This document shows, in pieces, positions 16,489-24,729 of a stretch of DNA of 64,000 bases (position 1 is the first letter of the stretch; the number at the start of each line of letters is the position of its first letter). The notes under the pieces were generated by a model that was not told the origin of the DNA, did not search any database, and saw only the letters and a program-made list of their open reading frames with translations. The DNA is from Paenibacillus brasilensis (GTDB lineage Bacteria > Bacillota > Bacilli > Paenibacillales > Paenibacillaceae): the NCBI RefSeq assembly GCF_009363115.1, contig NZ_CP045298.1:4399501-4463500 (forward strand). Direction: 5' to 3'. A program made the translations under genes and the position numbers.

Positions 16489-18579
16489 ATGGACATGAAC
16501 CAATATTTAAACATGTTTATTGATGAGTCGAATGATCATCTGCAATCTCTTAACGAAAATATGCTTCAACTGGAAAGCAACCCTACAGATCTAGGCATCG
16601 TTCAGGTGATTTTCCGTTCTGCCCATACCCTCAAAGGAATGGCTGCTACGATGGGGTTTGAAGATCTGGCATCGCTCACTCACCAAATGGAAAACGTTCT
16701 TGATCTGGTACGTAACAACAAGCTGGCGATGCATGAATATATATTCGATACCTTATTCAAAGGATTGGATGCTCTGGAGTCCATGGTGCAGAACATTACA
16801 GAGGGCGGTGACGGAAAAGCGGATGTTTCCTTCATTGTAGCTTCACTGCAATCCATTGTGAGTGGTGATTTCCAAAAGTCCGGTACGGGCGCTGCTTCTG
16901 AGGCTTCTCCATCTACAAAAGTGGACAGTAGCGAAAGTGCTGGGCTTGTTCTGGATCAATTTCAGTATTCTGTACTGGAGCAATCTATTTCCGAGGGACA
17001 TCGCGTTCACTATATACAGGTGACAATCAGCTCAGAGAGCCAGTTGAAGGCGGCACGCGCTTTTATGGTATTCAACACGCTGGAAAACTCCGGTGAAATC
17101 GTGAAAGCTTATCCGTCCGTTCAGGATATTGAGCAGGAGAAATTTGAACAAAGCTTCTCGTTATATTACATAACGCAGAAAGAAGTCGGGGAGCTTGAAA
17201 AGGAAATTGCAGGTATTTCCGAAATCGACACTGTCTCCGTAGTTCAGCTGGATCAGGAATCTCTTAAACAAATGAGCGAAGTTACTGCCGGACTGGCAGA
17301 GGCTGCTGCGGTGCAGGAGGCTGTTGCCGTACAACAACCCGCTCCATCCCAGCCGCAGTCTCCAACTGCGGCCTCTGTCGCTAAGCCAGCCGCGGGTAAA
17401 GCACCAGCTGCCAAGGCTCCTGCTACACATAACCGTACCATTCGTGTAGATATTGAACGTCTGGACGTACTGATGAATTTATTCAGCGAGCTGCTCATTG
17501 ACCGAGTGCGGTTGGAGCAGTTGGCGAGTGAGGCCTCCAATCCGGCACTGACAGAAACGGTAGAACACATGAGCCGTGTGAGCAGTGATTTGCAAAACGT
17601 CGTGCTTAAATTACGGATGGTCCCGGTGGATACGGTTTTCAATCGTTTTCCGCGAATGGTGCGCGATCTGGCCAAATCACTGGATAAAAAACTGGATCTG
17701 ATTATTACTGGTGCAGAGACTGAAATGGACCGCACCGTTATCGACGAAATTGGCGATCCCCTGGTGCATTTGCTCCGTAACTCCGTGGATCATGGAATTG
17801 AGTCGGTAGCAGATCGTATTGCCGCTGGCAAGCCAGAGACAGGAACGGTGCAATTGCGTGCCTTCCATAGCGGGAACAACGTATTTATCGAGATTGAAGA
17901 TGACGGGAATGGCATTAATCGCGATAAGGTACTGAAAAGTGCTATTTCCAAAGGAATTTTGACAGAAGAACAGGCAGCCGTCATGACCGATGAAGAAGCC
18001 TATCAGGTGCTGTTTGCTCCAGGCTTCAGTACAGCGGCGGTGATTTCAGACGTATCAGGGCGCGGTGTTGGTCTGGATGTTGTAAAATCCAAAATCACCG
18101 CTTTGGGTGGCAATGTTACCGTTCACTCTACCCTGGGCAAAGGCACCAATTTCTCTGTACAATTGCCACTGACCCTGTCCATTATTGCAGCAATGATGAT
18201 ACAGATCGGCTCTGAAAAATATGCAATTCCTTTGTCCTCCATTGTGGAGACCGCCATCGTCAAACGAACACAAATTCGTTCGGTACATGGCAATAAAATG
18301 ATCGCTTTCCGTGAATCCCATATCCCGCTAATCTCCTTGAGTCAGCTGTTTGAGGTACCCGACTTCAATGAAGATGAAGAAGAAGAGACTGAGGTCGTGG
18401 TCATCCGCAAGGGAGACCGTCTGGCAGCACTTTCCGTGCAGGACTTTTTGGGACAAAGTGAAATTGTCCTTAAAAATTTGGGCAAGTACCTTCCAAACAT
18501 TCAAGGAATTTCAGGTGCCACGATTCTGGGTGACGGTCAGGTTGCTTTGATCATTGACCCGAATGTCTTCATTAAATAA
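16489..18579 (+). CDS. cheA: Chemotaxis histidine kinase CheA
   Basis: This is the receptor-coupled kinase that phosphorylates CheY and CheB. Domain order is: P1 Hpt domain with His46 (FRSAHTLKGMAATMGF); a P2-like CheY-docking region (about residues 150-265); an Ala/Pro/Gln-rich linker; P3 dimerisation (HNRTIRVDIERLDVLMNLFS); P4 ATPase with N box HLLRNSVDHGIE, G1 IEIEDDGNGI, G2 GRGVGLDVV and G3 STLGKGTNF; and the P5 CheW-like domain. The 696-residue length is normal. GGAGGAGGTG precedes the ATG. The stop codon lies within a 16-bp tandem duplication (separate entry). Confidence 0.96.
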   Translation: MDMNQYLNMFIDESNDHLQSLNENMLQLESNPTDLGIVQVIFRSAHTLKGMAATMGFEDLASLTHQMENVLDLVRNNKLAMHEYIFDTLFKGLDALESMVQNITEGGDGKADVSFIVASLQSIVSGDFQKSGTGAASEASPSTKVDSSESAGLVLDQFQYSVLEQSISEGHRVHYIQVTISSESQLKAARAFMVFNTLENSGEIVKAYPSVQDIEQEKFEQSFSLYYITQKEVGELEKEIAGISEIDTVSVVQLDQESLKQMSEVTAGLAEAAAVQEAVAVQQPAPSQPQSPTAASVAKPAAGKAPAAKAPATHNRTIRVDIERLDVLMNLFSELLIDRVRLEQLASEASNPALTETVEHMSRVSSDLQNVVLKLRMVPVDTVFNRFPRMVRDLAKSLDKKLDLIITGAETEMDRTVIDEIGDPLVHLLRNSVDHGIESVADRIAAGKPETGTVQLRAFHSGNNVFIEIEDDGNGINRDKVLKSAISKGILTEEQAAVMTDEEAYQVLFAPGFSTAAVISDVSGRGVGLDVVKSKITALGGNVTVHSTLGKGTNFSVQLPLTLSIIAAMMIQIGSEKYAIPLSSIVETAIVKRTQIRSVHGNKMIAFRESHIPLISLSQLFEVPDFNEDEEEETEVVVIRKGDRLAALSVQDFLGQSEIVLKNLGKYLPNIQGISGATILGDGQVALIIDPNVFIK

Positions 18580-18593
18580 TGTCTTCATTAAAA
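18562..18593 (+). repeat. 16-bp tandem duplication across the cheA stop codon
   Basis: AATGTCTTCATTAAAT (18562-18577) is followed directly by AATGTCTTCATTAAAA (18578-18593), 15 of 16 bases identical. The first copy encodes the last residues of CheA (NVFIK) and the stop TAA straddles the copy junction. The second copy is untranslated and lies in the gap before cheW. It looks like a simple slippage duplication. Confidence 0.85.
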
Positions 18594-18641
18594 ATGAAAG
18601 AAATGTGAGATTGCTGACATCAATAAGGAGGGTTTTTAGAC

Positions 18642-19103
18642 ATGGGAGAAGAAATTAAAGTTATCGTATTTAAGCTTGGTGAAGAGGAATACGGTGTTGA
18701 AGTAGAAAAAGTCCAATCTATTGAACGCATGGTGCCAATTACCCGGGTTCCGAGAACATACGATTTTGTTAAAGGCGTATTCAATATGAGAGGTGTAGTT
18801 ATCCCGGTCATTGATCTTCGCGGCCGTTTTGGATTGCCTGAAGCTGAATATACGGATCAAACCCGAATCATTATCGTTGCGGTAGGTGAGATGCAAGTCG
18901 GCTTTATCGTAGATTCGGCGAATGACGTTATTGACCTGAACACCGATAACATTGAGACACCACCGGAAGTGGTCGGGGGAGTCAAAGCTAAGTACCTTCG
19001 CGGAGTTGCTAAAATCGGTGAAGAGCGCCTGTTGATCATGCTGAACTTGTCCGAAGTCCTGAATCGGAGTGAAATGAACCAACTGGAAGGCTTAGAGGAT
19101 TAA
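18642..19103 (+). CDS. cheW: Chemotaxis coupling protein CheW
   Basis: CheW bridges receptors to CheA. The 153-residue single CheW/SH3-like domain shows VIVFKLGEEEYGVEVEKVQS, the receptor-binding segment FVKGVFNMRGVVIPVIDLRG, and a C-terminal part with VGFIVDSANDVIDL and LIMLNLSEVL. AAGGAGG precedes the ATG. cheC starts three bases after the stop. Confidence 0.95.
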   Translation: MGEEIKVIVFKLGEEEYGVEVEKVQSIERMVPITRVPRTYDFVKGVFNMRGVVIPVIDLRGRFGLPEAEYTDQTRIIIVAVGEMQVGFIVDSANDVIDLNTDNIETPPEVVGGVKAKYLRGVAKIGEERLLIMLNLSEVLNRSEMNQLEGLED

Positions 19104-19106
19104 TCT

Positions 19107-19733
19107 ATGGAGAATCTTGGTAACCTTGAAGAGTTTAAGTTGGATGTTCTGAAAGAAGTTGGCAATATTGGTTCGGGGAACGCTGCTACAGCGCTCTCCC
19201 GGCTTCTCAATAAACCGATAGATATGGGTGTGCCCAAGGTACAAATGCTGCCCTTTGAGGAAATTGCTGAAAAAGTCGGTGGAGATGAGCAGCTTGTTGT
19301 TGCCGTGTTTTTTAGGGTCGAAGGGGAAGCCCCTGGCAATCTATTTTTTATATTGCAGCCTCAGGCGGCCAAAAGTCTGCTTTCCCGTTTGGCGAATATT
19401 CCCTCAGATGATGAGGACAGCTTTAACGAAATGGAGCATTCAGCCCTGTCCGAAATCGGAAATATTTTAGCAGGTTCATACCTGTCCTCGCTGGCGGATT
19501 TCACACGCTTGTCTATGTATCCGACAGTCCCTGCGCTGGCTTTGGATATGGCCGGAGCCATTCTTAGCTACGGACTGCTCCAATTTGGGCAAATGGGGGA
19601 TGCGGCTTTATTGATTGACACATCGTTTCTGGAAGGTCAGAATCAGATTGAGGGTCAATTTTTCCTGATTCCTGATCCAGAATCGTTCGGGAAAATTTTT
19701 AGGTCGTTAGGAGTCCCGATGAACGATGATTGA
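19107..19733 (+). CDS. cheC: CheY-P phosphatase CheC
   Basis: CheC dephosphorylates CheY-P and binds CheD in the Bacillus adaptation system. The 208-residue protein has both phosphatase motifs intact: E17/N20 in LKEVGNIGSGNAATALS and E116/N119 in LSEIGNILAGSYLSSL. These pseudo-repeats are the family hallmark. The gene overlaps cheD by eight bases, which fits the co-production of the CheC-CheD complex. Confidence 0.95.
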   Translation: MENLGNLEEFKLDVLKEVGNIGSGNAATALSRLLNKPIDMGVPKVQMLPFEEIAEKVGGDEQLVVAVFFRVEGEAPGNLFFILQPQAAKSLLSRLANIPSDDEDSFNEMEHSALSEIGNILAGSYLSSLADFTRLSMYPTVPALALDMAGAILSYGLLQFGQMGDAALLIDTSFLEGQNQIEGQFFLIPDPESFGKIFRSLGVPMNDD

Positions 19734-20223
19734 GGATAAAAGCGTCATTAAGGTCGGTATGGCAGACTTAAATGTAACCAGCAACCCGAATTCGATTCGT
19801 ACGACAGGACTTGGCTCCTGCGTCGGATTGACCCTCTACGATCCTCATTTGAAACTAGCAGGCATGGCCCACGTGATGTTACCGTCCTCGGATATTGCAC
19901 GTGAAGGGCAATTAAACATTGCTAAATATGCGGATACAGCACTGCCAGAGCTATTTGAGCGAATGCTGAAATTGGGAGCCGAACGGCGCAGGTTGATTGC
20001 CAAAATGGCAGGGGGAGCCCAGATGTTTGCCTTCGCCGGTAGTGGAGATACCATGCGGATTGGTCCGCGCAATGTAGAATCATGTAAGGAAATGCTCGTA
20101 GATCTTGGTATCCCTTTGATTGCCGAGGATACCGGTGGTAATTATGGACGAACGATTGAGTTGGACTGTGAAACCGGCGTTTTGAATATTCGAAGCGTAC
20201 AAAAAGGTGTAAAGGAATTATAA
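19726..20223 (+). CDS. cheD: Chemoreceptor glutamine deamidase CheD
   Basis: CheD deamidates receptor glutamines and is titrated by CheC. In the 165-residue protein the catalytic pair is visible as C32 (TTGLGSCVGLTLYD) and H49 (LAGMAHVMLPSS), with the conserved later motifs KMAGGAQMF and GIPLIAEDTGGNYGRTIE. The start is ATG inside the cheC 3' end. Confidence 0.95.
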   Translation: MIEDKSVIKVGMADLNVTSNPNSIRTTGLGSCVGLTLYDPHLKLAGMAHVMLPSSDIAREGQLNIAKYADTALPELFERMLKLGAERRRLIAKMAGGAQMFAFAGSGDTMRIGPRNVESCKEMLVDLGIPLIAEDTGGNYGRTIELDCETGVLNIRSVQKGVKEL

Positions 20224-20225
20224 TC

Positions 20226-20639
20226 ATGTTATTTGGCAGCTTACGCATTAATCTTTGGTCTGGAGTAGTCGGATTTGTTCTGACTTTTGTGTTGTCCGTT
20301 GGCAGCAATCTGCTGACCACGAGCTTAATTCGTGGCTTGATCGCCTTCGTTTTTTGGTTCCTGCTTGCATTTGTGCTGCGCTGGACGCTTGGTGTTGTAG
20401 CGCGGCCAGATCTGGGGAATGCCCAAAACCGGGCAAGCTCTCAGGTAGATGGCGTAGGTGAGAATCTGGACCTGACGACACCAGACGAAAATGAAAATCT
20501 GAATGAATTGCTGAAACCAAAACCAGAGCAGACGGACGGGGAAGAAAATGGTTTCGCACCTTTAAACCCGCCTAAGCTGGTTTCCAACAAGAACCCTGAA
20601 GAATTGGCCAAGGCCGTTCGTCACCTGACAGACAAATAA
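20226..20639 (+). CDS. Small membrane protein of unknown function, between cheD and sigD
   Basis: I do not recognise a named family. The 137-residue product starts with two closely spaced hydrophobic helices (about residues 8-30, WSGVVGFVLTFVLSVGSNLL, and 34-58, GLIAFVFWFLLAFVLRWTL). An acidic, Asn/Glu/Pro-rich cytoplasmic-type tail of about 75 residues follows and ends in KNPEELAKAVRHLTDK. It is packed two bases after cheD and just ahead of sigD, so it is surely co-transcribed with the motility genes. B. subtilis has no gene at this position. A motility-related membrane role is inferred only from position. Confidence 0.8.
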   Translation: MLFGSLRINLWSGVVGFVLTFVLSVGSNLLTTSLIRGLIAFVFWFLLAFVLRWTLGVVARPDLGNAQNRASSQVDGVGENLDLTTPDENENLNELLKPKPEQTDGEENGFAPLNPPKLVSNKNPEELAKAVRHLTDK

Positions 20640-20653
20640 GGAGGGTGAAGCCG

Positions 20654-21442
20654 ATGAACGAGCGAAAAGCCGCTCATTTAAACCATTCCGAGCTGTGGGA
20701 GCAATGGAAAGAACACGGTGACAAGGAAGCAAAAAAGCAGTTAATTGAAAAGTATCTTCATATCGTAGAATATGTGTCAGGTCGGCTTGCAGTAGGCTTA
20801 CCAAAAAATGTATCCAAAGACGACTTGGCGAGTAACGGTGTCATGGGTTTGATTGATGCTTTGGAGAAATTCGATTATGGACGTGGTTTACAGTTTGAGA
20901 CTTATGCTTCTTGGCGTGTTCGGGGAGCGATTTTGGATGGTCTTCGTCAAGGGGATTGGGTCCCACGTTCAGTTAGGGAAAAAGCGAAGAAAATTGAAGA
21001 TGCCTATCAGCATTTGGAACAGAGATATTTGCGCACGGTAAGCGATGAAGAGATGAGCCATTATTTGGATGTTTCCGAAAAAGAGTTTCAAAATATGATT
21101 CAGGAAGTCGCCGTTATGTCGATCGTTTCACTGGAGGACCCAATCCGCGAGGAAGAGTCGGAAACACGGCTTTCTCTTTTGGTGGACGAAAAGGCGAAAA
21201 ATCCGGATCATAAAGTCAATGAATTTACACTTCGTGATGCTCTTGCACAAGGCATTGACAAATTGACTGAAAAAGAGCGTATCGTTGTTTCTTTATTGTA
21301 TTACGAGGATTTGTCACTCAGTGAAATTGCTGAGGTCATGTCGCTCTCTCCATCGAGAATTTCACAGTTGCATTCCAAGGCAATATTACGCCTGAGAGCG
21401 ACATTGGACAAACAACGGGATTTGCTAATGCGTAAAGATTAA
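20654..21442 (+). CDS. sigD: Flagellar/motility sigma factor SigD (FliA, sigma-28 family)
   Basis: SigD directs transcription of late flagellar, chemotaxis and autolysin genes. The protein has sigma region 2 (YVSGRLAVGLPKNVSKDDLA, then ALEKFDYGRGLQFETYASWR), region 3, and region 4 with a helix-turn-helix (LTEKERIVVSLLYYEDLSLS, then EIAEVMSLSPSRISQLHSKA). ATG at 20654 is preferred: AAGGAGGG ends nine bases upstream, while GTG 20645 overlaps that site. The 262-residue length is typical. It is near the distal end of the operon, as in B. subtilis. Confidence 0.95.
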   Translation: MNERKAAHLNHSELWEQWKEHGDKEAKKQLIEKYLHIVEYVSGRLAVGLPKNVSKDDLASNGVMGLIDALEKFDYGRGLQFETYASWRVRGAILDGLRQGDWVPRSVREKAKKIEDAYQHLEQRYLRTVSDEEMSHYLDVSEKEFQNMIQEVAVMSIVSLEDPIREEESETRLSLLVDEKAKNPDHKVNEFTLRDALAQGIDKLTEKERIVVSLLYYEDLSLSEIAEVMSLSPSRISQLHSKAILRLRATLDKQRDLLMRKD

Positions 21443-21486
21443 CGTACGGGAGGTTACAGTAACAGTTAGACGGAAGGAGCACCCCT

Positions 21487-22896
21487 GTGGAGAAGCAATA
21501 TGCTTTGGACCAGTTTTTAAAAGTGGTTGTCTCACCTGACAAACAAACCGCCTATTTGGAGTTTGCCAAACGTGAAGAAGGCTTTAACTGCACTGTGGAA
21601 GAACTAGAGCGTTTTCTGAGCAGCCAAAAAATATCCTATGGTTTAATTACTGATGCGATTCATGCATTTGTGGCACGGCCGGAAGATCATTTCTTCACCA
21701 AATTGTTAATCGCTCAGGGAAAGCAGCCGATCCATGGCAAAGACGGAAAAATTAATCTGGCCGAGATCGTGACTGGAGAATATGCACATAAGCCGCTCGA
21801 AACCATTGATGGACGGGTGGACTATAAAGAATTAACTCGTTTGAGAAATGTAAAGCGTGGACAACTGATCGCCGAACGGGTTGATCCTCTGCCGGGTGTA
21901 CCGGGTATTGCTGTAACTGGAGAGGAAATTCCTTTTCTTCCGGGTAGAGAGGCTCGCTTTAAAATTGGAAAAAATGTAGTGATTCATCCAGAAGGCGTTG
22001 CGATGTATGCGGCCATTGATGGATTGGTAACTACAACTGAAAAGGGCAAACTTAATGTCTTCCCTGTATATGAAGTGAATGGGGATGTAGATTATAGTGT
22101 AGGTAACATTGATTTTGTTGGAACCGTCGTCATTCGTGGGAATGTTTTGACAGGTTTTCGTGTTCGGGCTGCTGGCGATATCCGTGTCATCGGTGGTGTG
22201 GAAGGTGCTGAATTGGAAGCGGAAGGTTCAGTGGAAATCAGTGGCGGCATTATTGGATACCACAAGGGTTTTGTCAAAGCAGCACAAAATGTAAAATGCT
22301 CCTTTATACAAGATGGTAATGTCATTGCGGGAGGCGATATTCTCGTATCCCAGAGCATTATGCATTCCCAGATTAAAGCGAGTAAAAATGTAATCTGTGA
22401 GGGGACAAAAGGACTCATCGTGGGTGGCAATGTACAAGCAGGTGAAAAGGTAGTGGCGCGTACCATCGGTAATACGATGTCCACAGCTACCATTGTCGAA
22501 GTGGGGGTGCTTCCAGAACTGCGTGATGAGCTGACAGAGCTGCGTGCACGTTTGAAGCAACAGACAGACAGCCAGGATAAAACCAATAAGGCCCTCACCA
22601 TATTGGATCAGCTGGCTGCCAATGGACAGCTTGCACCTGACAGAATGGCCATGCGAATTAAGCTGACATCTACTAAAAAATCTAATGAACATGAGCTTTT
22701 GGAAACCAAGTCCAGGATGCTGGAAATTGAACGAACATTGGAAGATACGAGCCGTGCACGGGTAGAAGTAAAAAATGTAATTTACGGCGGCTCTAAAATA
22801 GTTATCGGCAGATATACGAAATTTATTAAAGATTCAGTGGAAAGAATGGCGTTTTATTATCATGAGGGAGACATCAGCATGTCCTCTTATGTATAA
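21487..22896 (+). CDS. FapA-family (DUF342) protein
   Basis: The 469-residue protein has the FapA/DUF342 layout. The N-terminal domain contains FFTKLLIAQGKQPIHGKDGK and the link KRGQLIAERVDPLPGVPGIAVTG is present in part. A right-handed beta-helix-like repeat region follows (about residues 200-325, with recurring V.GNV, A.GDI.V and GGI turns). The C-terminal segment is a coiled coil (ELRDELTELRARLKQQ onward). Members are often encoded at the end of Bacillales motility operons; some are implicated in polymer or pilus assembly, but the role here is not established. The start is GTG with GGAAGGAG upstream. Confidence 0.85.
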   Translation: MEKQYALDQFLKVVVSPDKQTAYLEFAKREEGFNCTVEELERFLSSQKISYGLITDAIHAFVARPEDHFFTKLLIAQGKQPIHGKDGKINLAEIVTGEYAHKPLETIDGRVDYKELTRLRNVKRGQLIAERVDPLPGVPGIAVTGEEIPFLPGREARFKIGKNVVIHPEGVAMYAAIDGLVTTTEKGKLNVFPVYEVNGDVDYSVGNIDFVGTVVIRGNVLTGFRVRAAGDIRVIGGVEGAELEAEGSVEISGGIIGYHKGFVKAAQNVKCSFIQDGNVIAGGDILVSQSIMHSQIKASKNVICEGTKGLIVGGNVQAGEKVVARTIGNTMSTATIVEVGVLPELRDELTELRARLKQQTDSQDKTNKALTILDQLAANGQLAPDRMAMRIKLTSTKKSNEHELLETKSRMLEIERTLEDTSRARVEVKNVIYGGSKIVIGRYTKFIKDSVERMAFYYHEGDISMSSYV

Positions 22897-22975
22897 TTTG
22901 GTATACAGATTCTAACTCAACATTGTATTCCTCGGAAAACATACACGGATGCTCAATCGGAAAGGGTGTGGTCCA

Positions 22976-23308
22976 ATGAGCTTGAAAGCTGTTGAATTGC
23001 AAATTGCTGTGCCTCGTACCAGTGAAGCAGGTAGATACCAAAGTGAGTCCCAGCAGCGGCCGATGAATGACCAGGCACTGCTAGGACAAAAGACCGCGCT
23101 GGAGACGGAGAACATGCGTCAGCGAAGCAGTGCGGTAGATGAGTCTGCGGAAACATTTGTTGATGAACGGCAAACAGGAGCCCAGAGCAGGGAATCTTCA
23201 CAGCAGAACCGTTCACGAACTGCTGAGAACGAGCTGCCAAAAGAGCATCCGGCAGAGCATCCGGCAGAGCATCCGTACAAGGGACACCACATTGATTTTT
23301 CGCTCTGA
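22976..23308 (+). CDS. Conserved small hypothetical protein ending in a KGHHIDFSL-type tail
   Basis: I assign no function. From ATG 22976 (GGAAAGGG about ten bases upstream) the frame encodes 110 residues: a start MSLKAVELQIAVPRTSEAGR, a long polar Gln/Glu/Ser/Arg-rich and probably disordered middle, a short tandem repeat of (A/K)EHP encoded by near-identical 12-base units at 23240-23275, and a final YKGHHIDFSL. The conserved-looking ends and disordered middle suggest a small interaction partner of another motility protein, but this is inference. An in-frame ATG at 22949 lacks a good ribosome site. Confidence 0.65.
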   Translation: MSLKAVELQIAVPRTSEAGRYQSESQQRPMNDQALLGQKTALETENMRQRSSAVDESAETFVDERQTGAQSRESSQQNRSRTAENELPKEHPAEHPAEHPYKGHHIDFSL

Positions 23309-23349
23309 TGACAACAGGGGAGAAGCATAATTAAAGGAGACGATGGGCA

Positions 23350-23982
23350 GTGGACCAACCATGGATTTATATTGTTCTGCTGGGCGTTGCAGCTGTTGTC
23401 TACGCCTGGCTGCTGCCTAAGCGTCAGCCGGATCGGGGAACAGAAGAGGTCGTCGTCCAAAAGGTCGAGGCTACACTGGAGCAATACATGGCCGATATTG
23501 AAAGCGATAATGACGAGCTGATTGAACTCGTATCTGGTATGAAGCAGGAACACGCAGCTAAGCAGGCTGCATTACAGGAGCAGGTGGCTGAGCTGCGGAA
23601 CCGAATCGTCGAGCTCGAGCGACAGACTGCGATTGCTGCGGCCTCTGCTCAAATGGAGCCTGTGTCTGAGGAAATACGCTATACAGGTATTTCTCAACAG
23701 GCAGCGGCTGCCTATGGCCAGTTCCACAGACCGAAGTCTTCTATGTCCATACAAGAAGAGCATTCTGTTTCAAACGCTCCTCTTATAGCTGGTCATGACC
23801 AGACGGCGTTGCAAGAGCCTGAAACTGAACAGGAGCCAGAATCAATCCGTGATCGTTATCAAGAGCTGTTTGCGCTCTATGAGCAGGGGAAATCGGTGGA
23901 TTACATAGCTAAGCAATCAGGTATCCAGCGGGGTGAGGTACAGCTCATATTGCAACTGGCAGAACGGGAGGATCTGAAGTGA
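23350..23982 (+). CDS. SwrB-like (DUF6115-type) membrane-anchored coiled-coil protein
   Basis: The 210-residue protein has one N-terminal transmembrane helix (about residues 4-20, PWIYIVLLGVAAVVYAWLL), a long heptad-patterned coiled coil (about 35-95) and a C-terminal helix-turn-helix-like element (RYQELFALYEQGKSVDYIAK then QSGIQRGEVQLILQLAERED). This layout and its place after sigD match SwrB/YlxL of B. subtilis, which promotes flagellar type III export activation and swarming. The sequence is divergent, so the assignment rests on architecture and synteny. The start is GTG behind AAGGAGA. Confidence 0.72.
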   Translation: MDQPWIYIVLLGVAAVVYAWLLPKRQPDRGTEEVVVQKVEATLEQYMADIESDNDELIELVSGMKQEHAAKQAALQEQVAELRNRIVELERQTAIAAASAQMEPVSEEIRYTGISQQAAAAYGQFHRPKSSMSIQEEHSVSNAPLIAGHDQTALQEPETEQEPESIRDRYQELFALYEQGKSVDYIAKQSGIQRGEVQLILQLAEREDLK

Positions 23983-24626
23983 TCAAAAATCGTTCATTTA
24001 TGCTGGGCATGGGTACCGGACTTGTAACAGGCGCACTGCTGCTGCAACTGGCGATGATCGGTCAGGGACAATCACAGCCATCCTCAATGGATCCGAAAAA
24101 CATGACCCGTGAGCAATTGGAGAAGGCGGCAGCCGGATTAAATCTTCAGATCAGTGACAGTTCTGATCCGAAGATGACGGAAGAGGAATGGCGAAATAAG
24201 GTGATCAAGGAAGGCAGCAAAACACCGAATACACCCCAAAAGGCAAAACCAGCCCAAACGCCATCAACACCAAAAGCACCTGTGAACAGCACGCCTTCGA
24301 CTGCTTCCAAGCCTGCGGCCAGTACGACTATAATGAAAAATCCGGAACAGCCGCAAACGAAAGGATCTGGTGCTGCAACTACTCCAGATACTCCTAAGCA
24401 GCCTGCTACTCCGCAAGTGCGATATAGCATTGCATCGGGAAGTAATTTGAGAAGTGTGGCATCTGGATTGGAAAAGGCGGGCGTTGTGTCAGATGCCAGT
24501 GCATTTGAGGCTGCGGCTAAGGCTCAAAAAATCAATACCAAAATTCGTACCGGTACCTACCAGTTTGCCAAAGGTGAGGATTTCGGTTCTATTATTACTA
24601 AAATTACGAAGAAGTCGTCCAACTGA
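23979..24626 (+). CDS. Membrane-anchored protein with MltG/YceG-type LysM-like domain, no transglycosylase domain
   Basis: The start is GTG overlapping the previous stop by four bases, with GGGAGG upstream. The 215-residue product has an N-terminal membrane helix (residues 6-28, FMLGMGTGLVTGALLLQLAM), a helical segment, about 75 residues rich in Pro/Thr/Lys/Ala, and a C-terminal ~60-residue domain. That domain (IASGSNLRSVASGLEKAGVV to GTYQFAKGEDFGSIITKI) resembles the LysM-like N-terminal subdomain of MltG/YceG endolytic transglycosylases. The catalytic domain is missing, so it may bind cell wall but probably does not cut it. It is the last gene of the motility operon and a terminator overlaps its end. 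Confidence 0.7.
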   Translation: MIKNRSFMLGMGTGLVTGALLLQLAMIGQGQSQPSSMDPKNMTREQLEKAAAGLNLQISDSSDPKMTEEEWRNKVIKEGSKTPNTPQKAKPAQTPSTPKAPVNSTPSTASKPAASTTIMKNPEQPQTKGSGAATTPDTPKQPATPQVRYSIASGSNLRSVASGLEKAGVVSDASAFEAAAKAQKINTKIRTGTYQFAKGEDFGSIITKITKKSSN

Positions 24627-24659
24627 CCAGTACGGGAAGTGGACGGCTTTATTTTTTTA
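24612..24659 (+). terminator. Intrinsic terminator closing the fla/che operon
   Basis: AGTCGTCCAACT (24613-24624) pairs with AGTGGACGGCT (24638-24648) with wobble, around a short loop, followed by TTTATTTTTTT. The stem includes the stop codon of the MltG-like gene. Confidence 0.8.
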
Positions 24660-24668
24660 CTAAAAAGC

Positions 24669-24720
24669 TCGACAGATTGAAGTAAACGGGTCGCTTTTGC
24701 GTGGGTTCAATTATTGTCGA
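24669..24720. repeat. Interrupted inverted repeat upstream of the rpsB promoter
   Basis: TCGACA (24669-24674) and TTGAA (24677-24681) are mirrored by TTCAA (24706-24710) and TGTCGA (24715-24720). The right arm ends ten bases before the -35 hexamer of the rpsB promoter. No U-tract follows. It could be a protein-binding site or an RNA hairpin from readthrough transcripts; there is no direct evidence for either. Confidence 0.5.
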
Positions 24721-24729
24721 AAAGTTAGT

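Noticed and set aside
22917..22951. Sigma-E-like -10 (CATACACG) before the orphan gene downstream of the DUF342 gene
   Set aside because: Two mismatches in the -10 and no matching -35 at 14 bases upstream.
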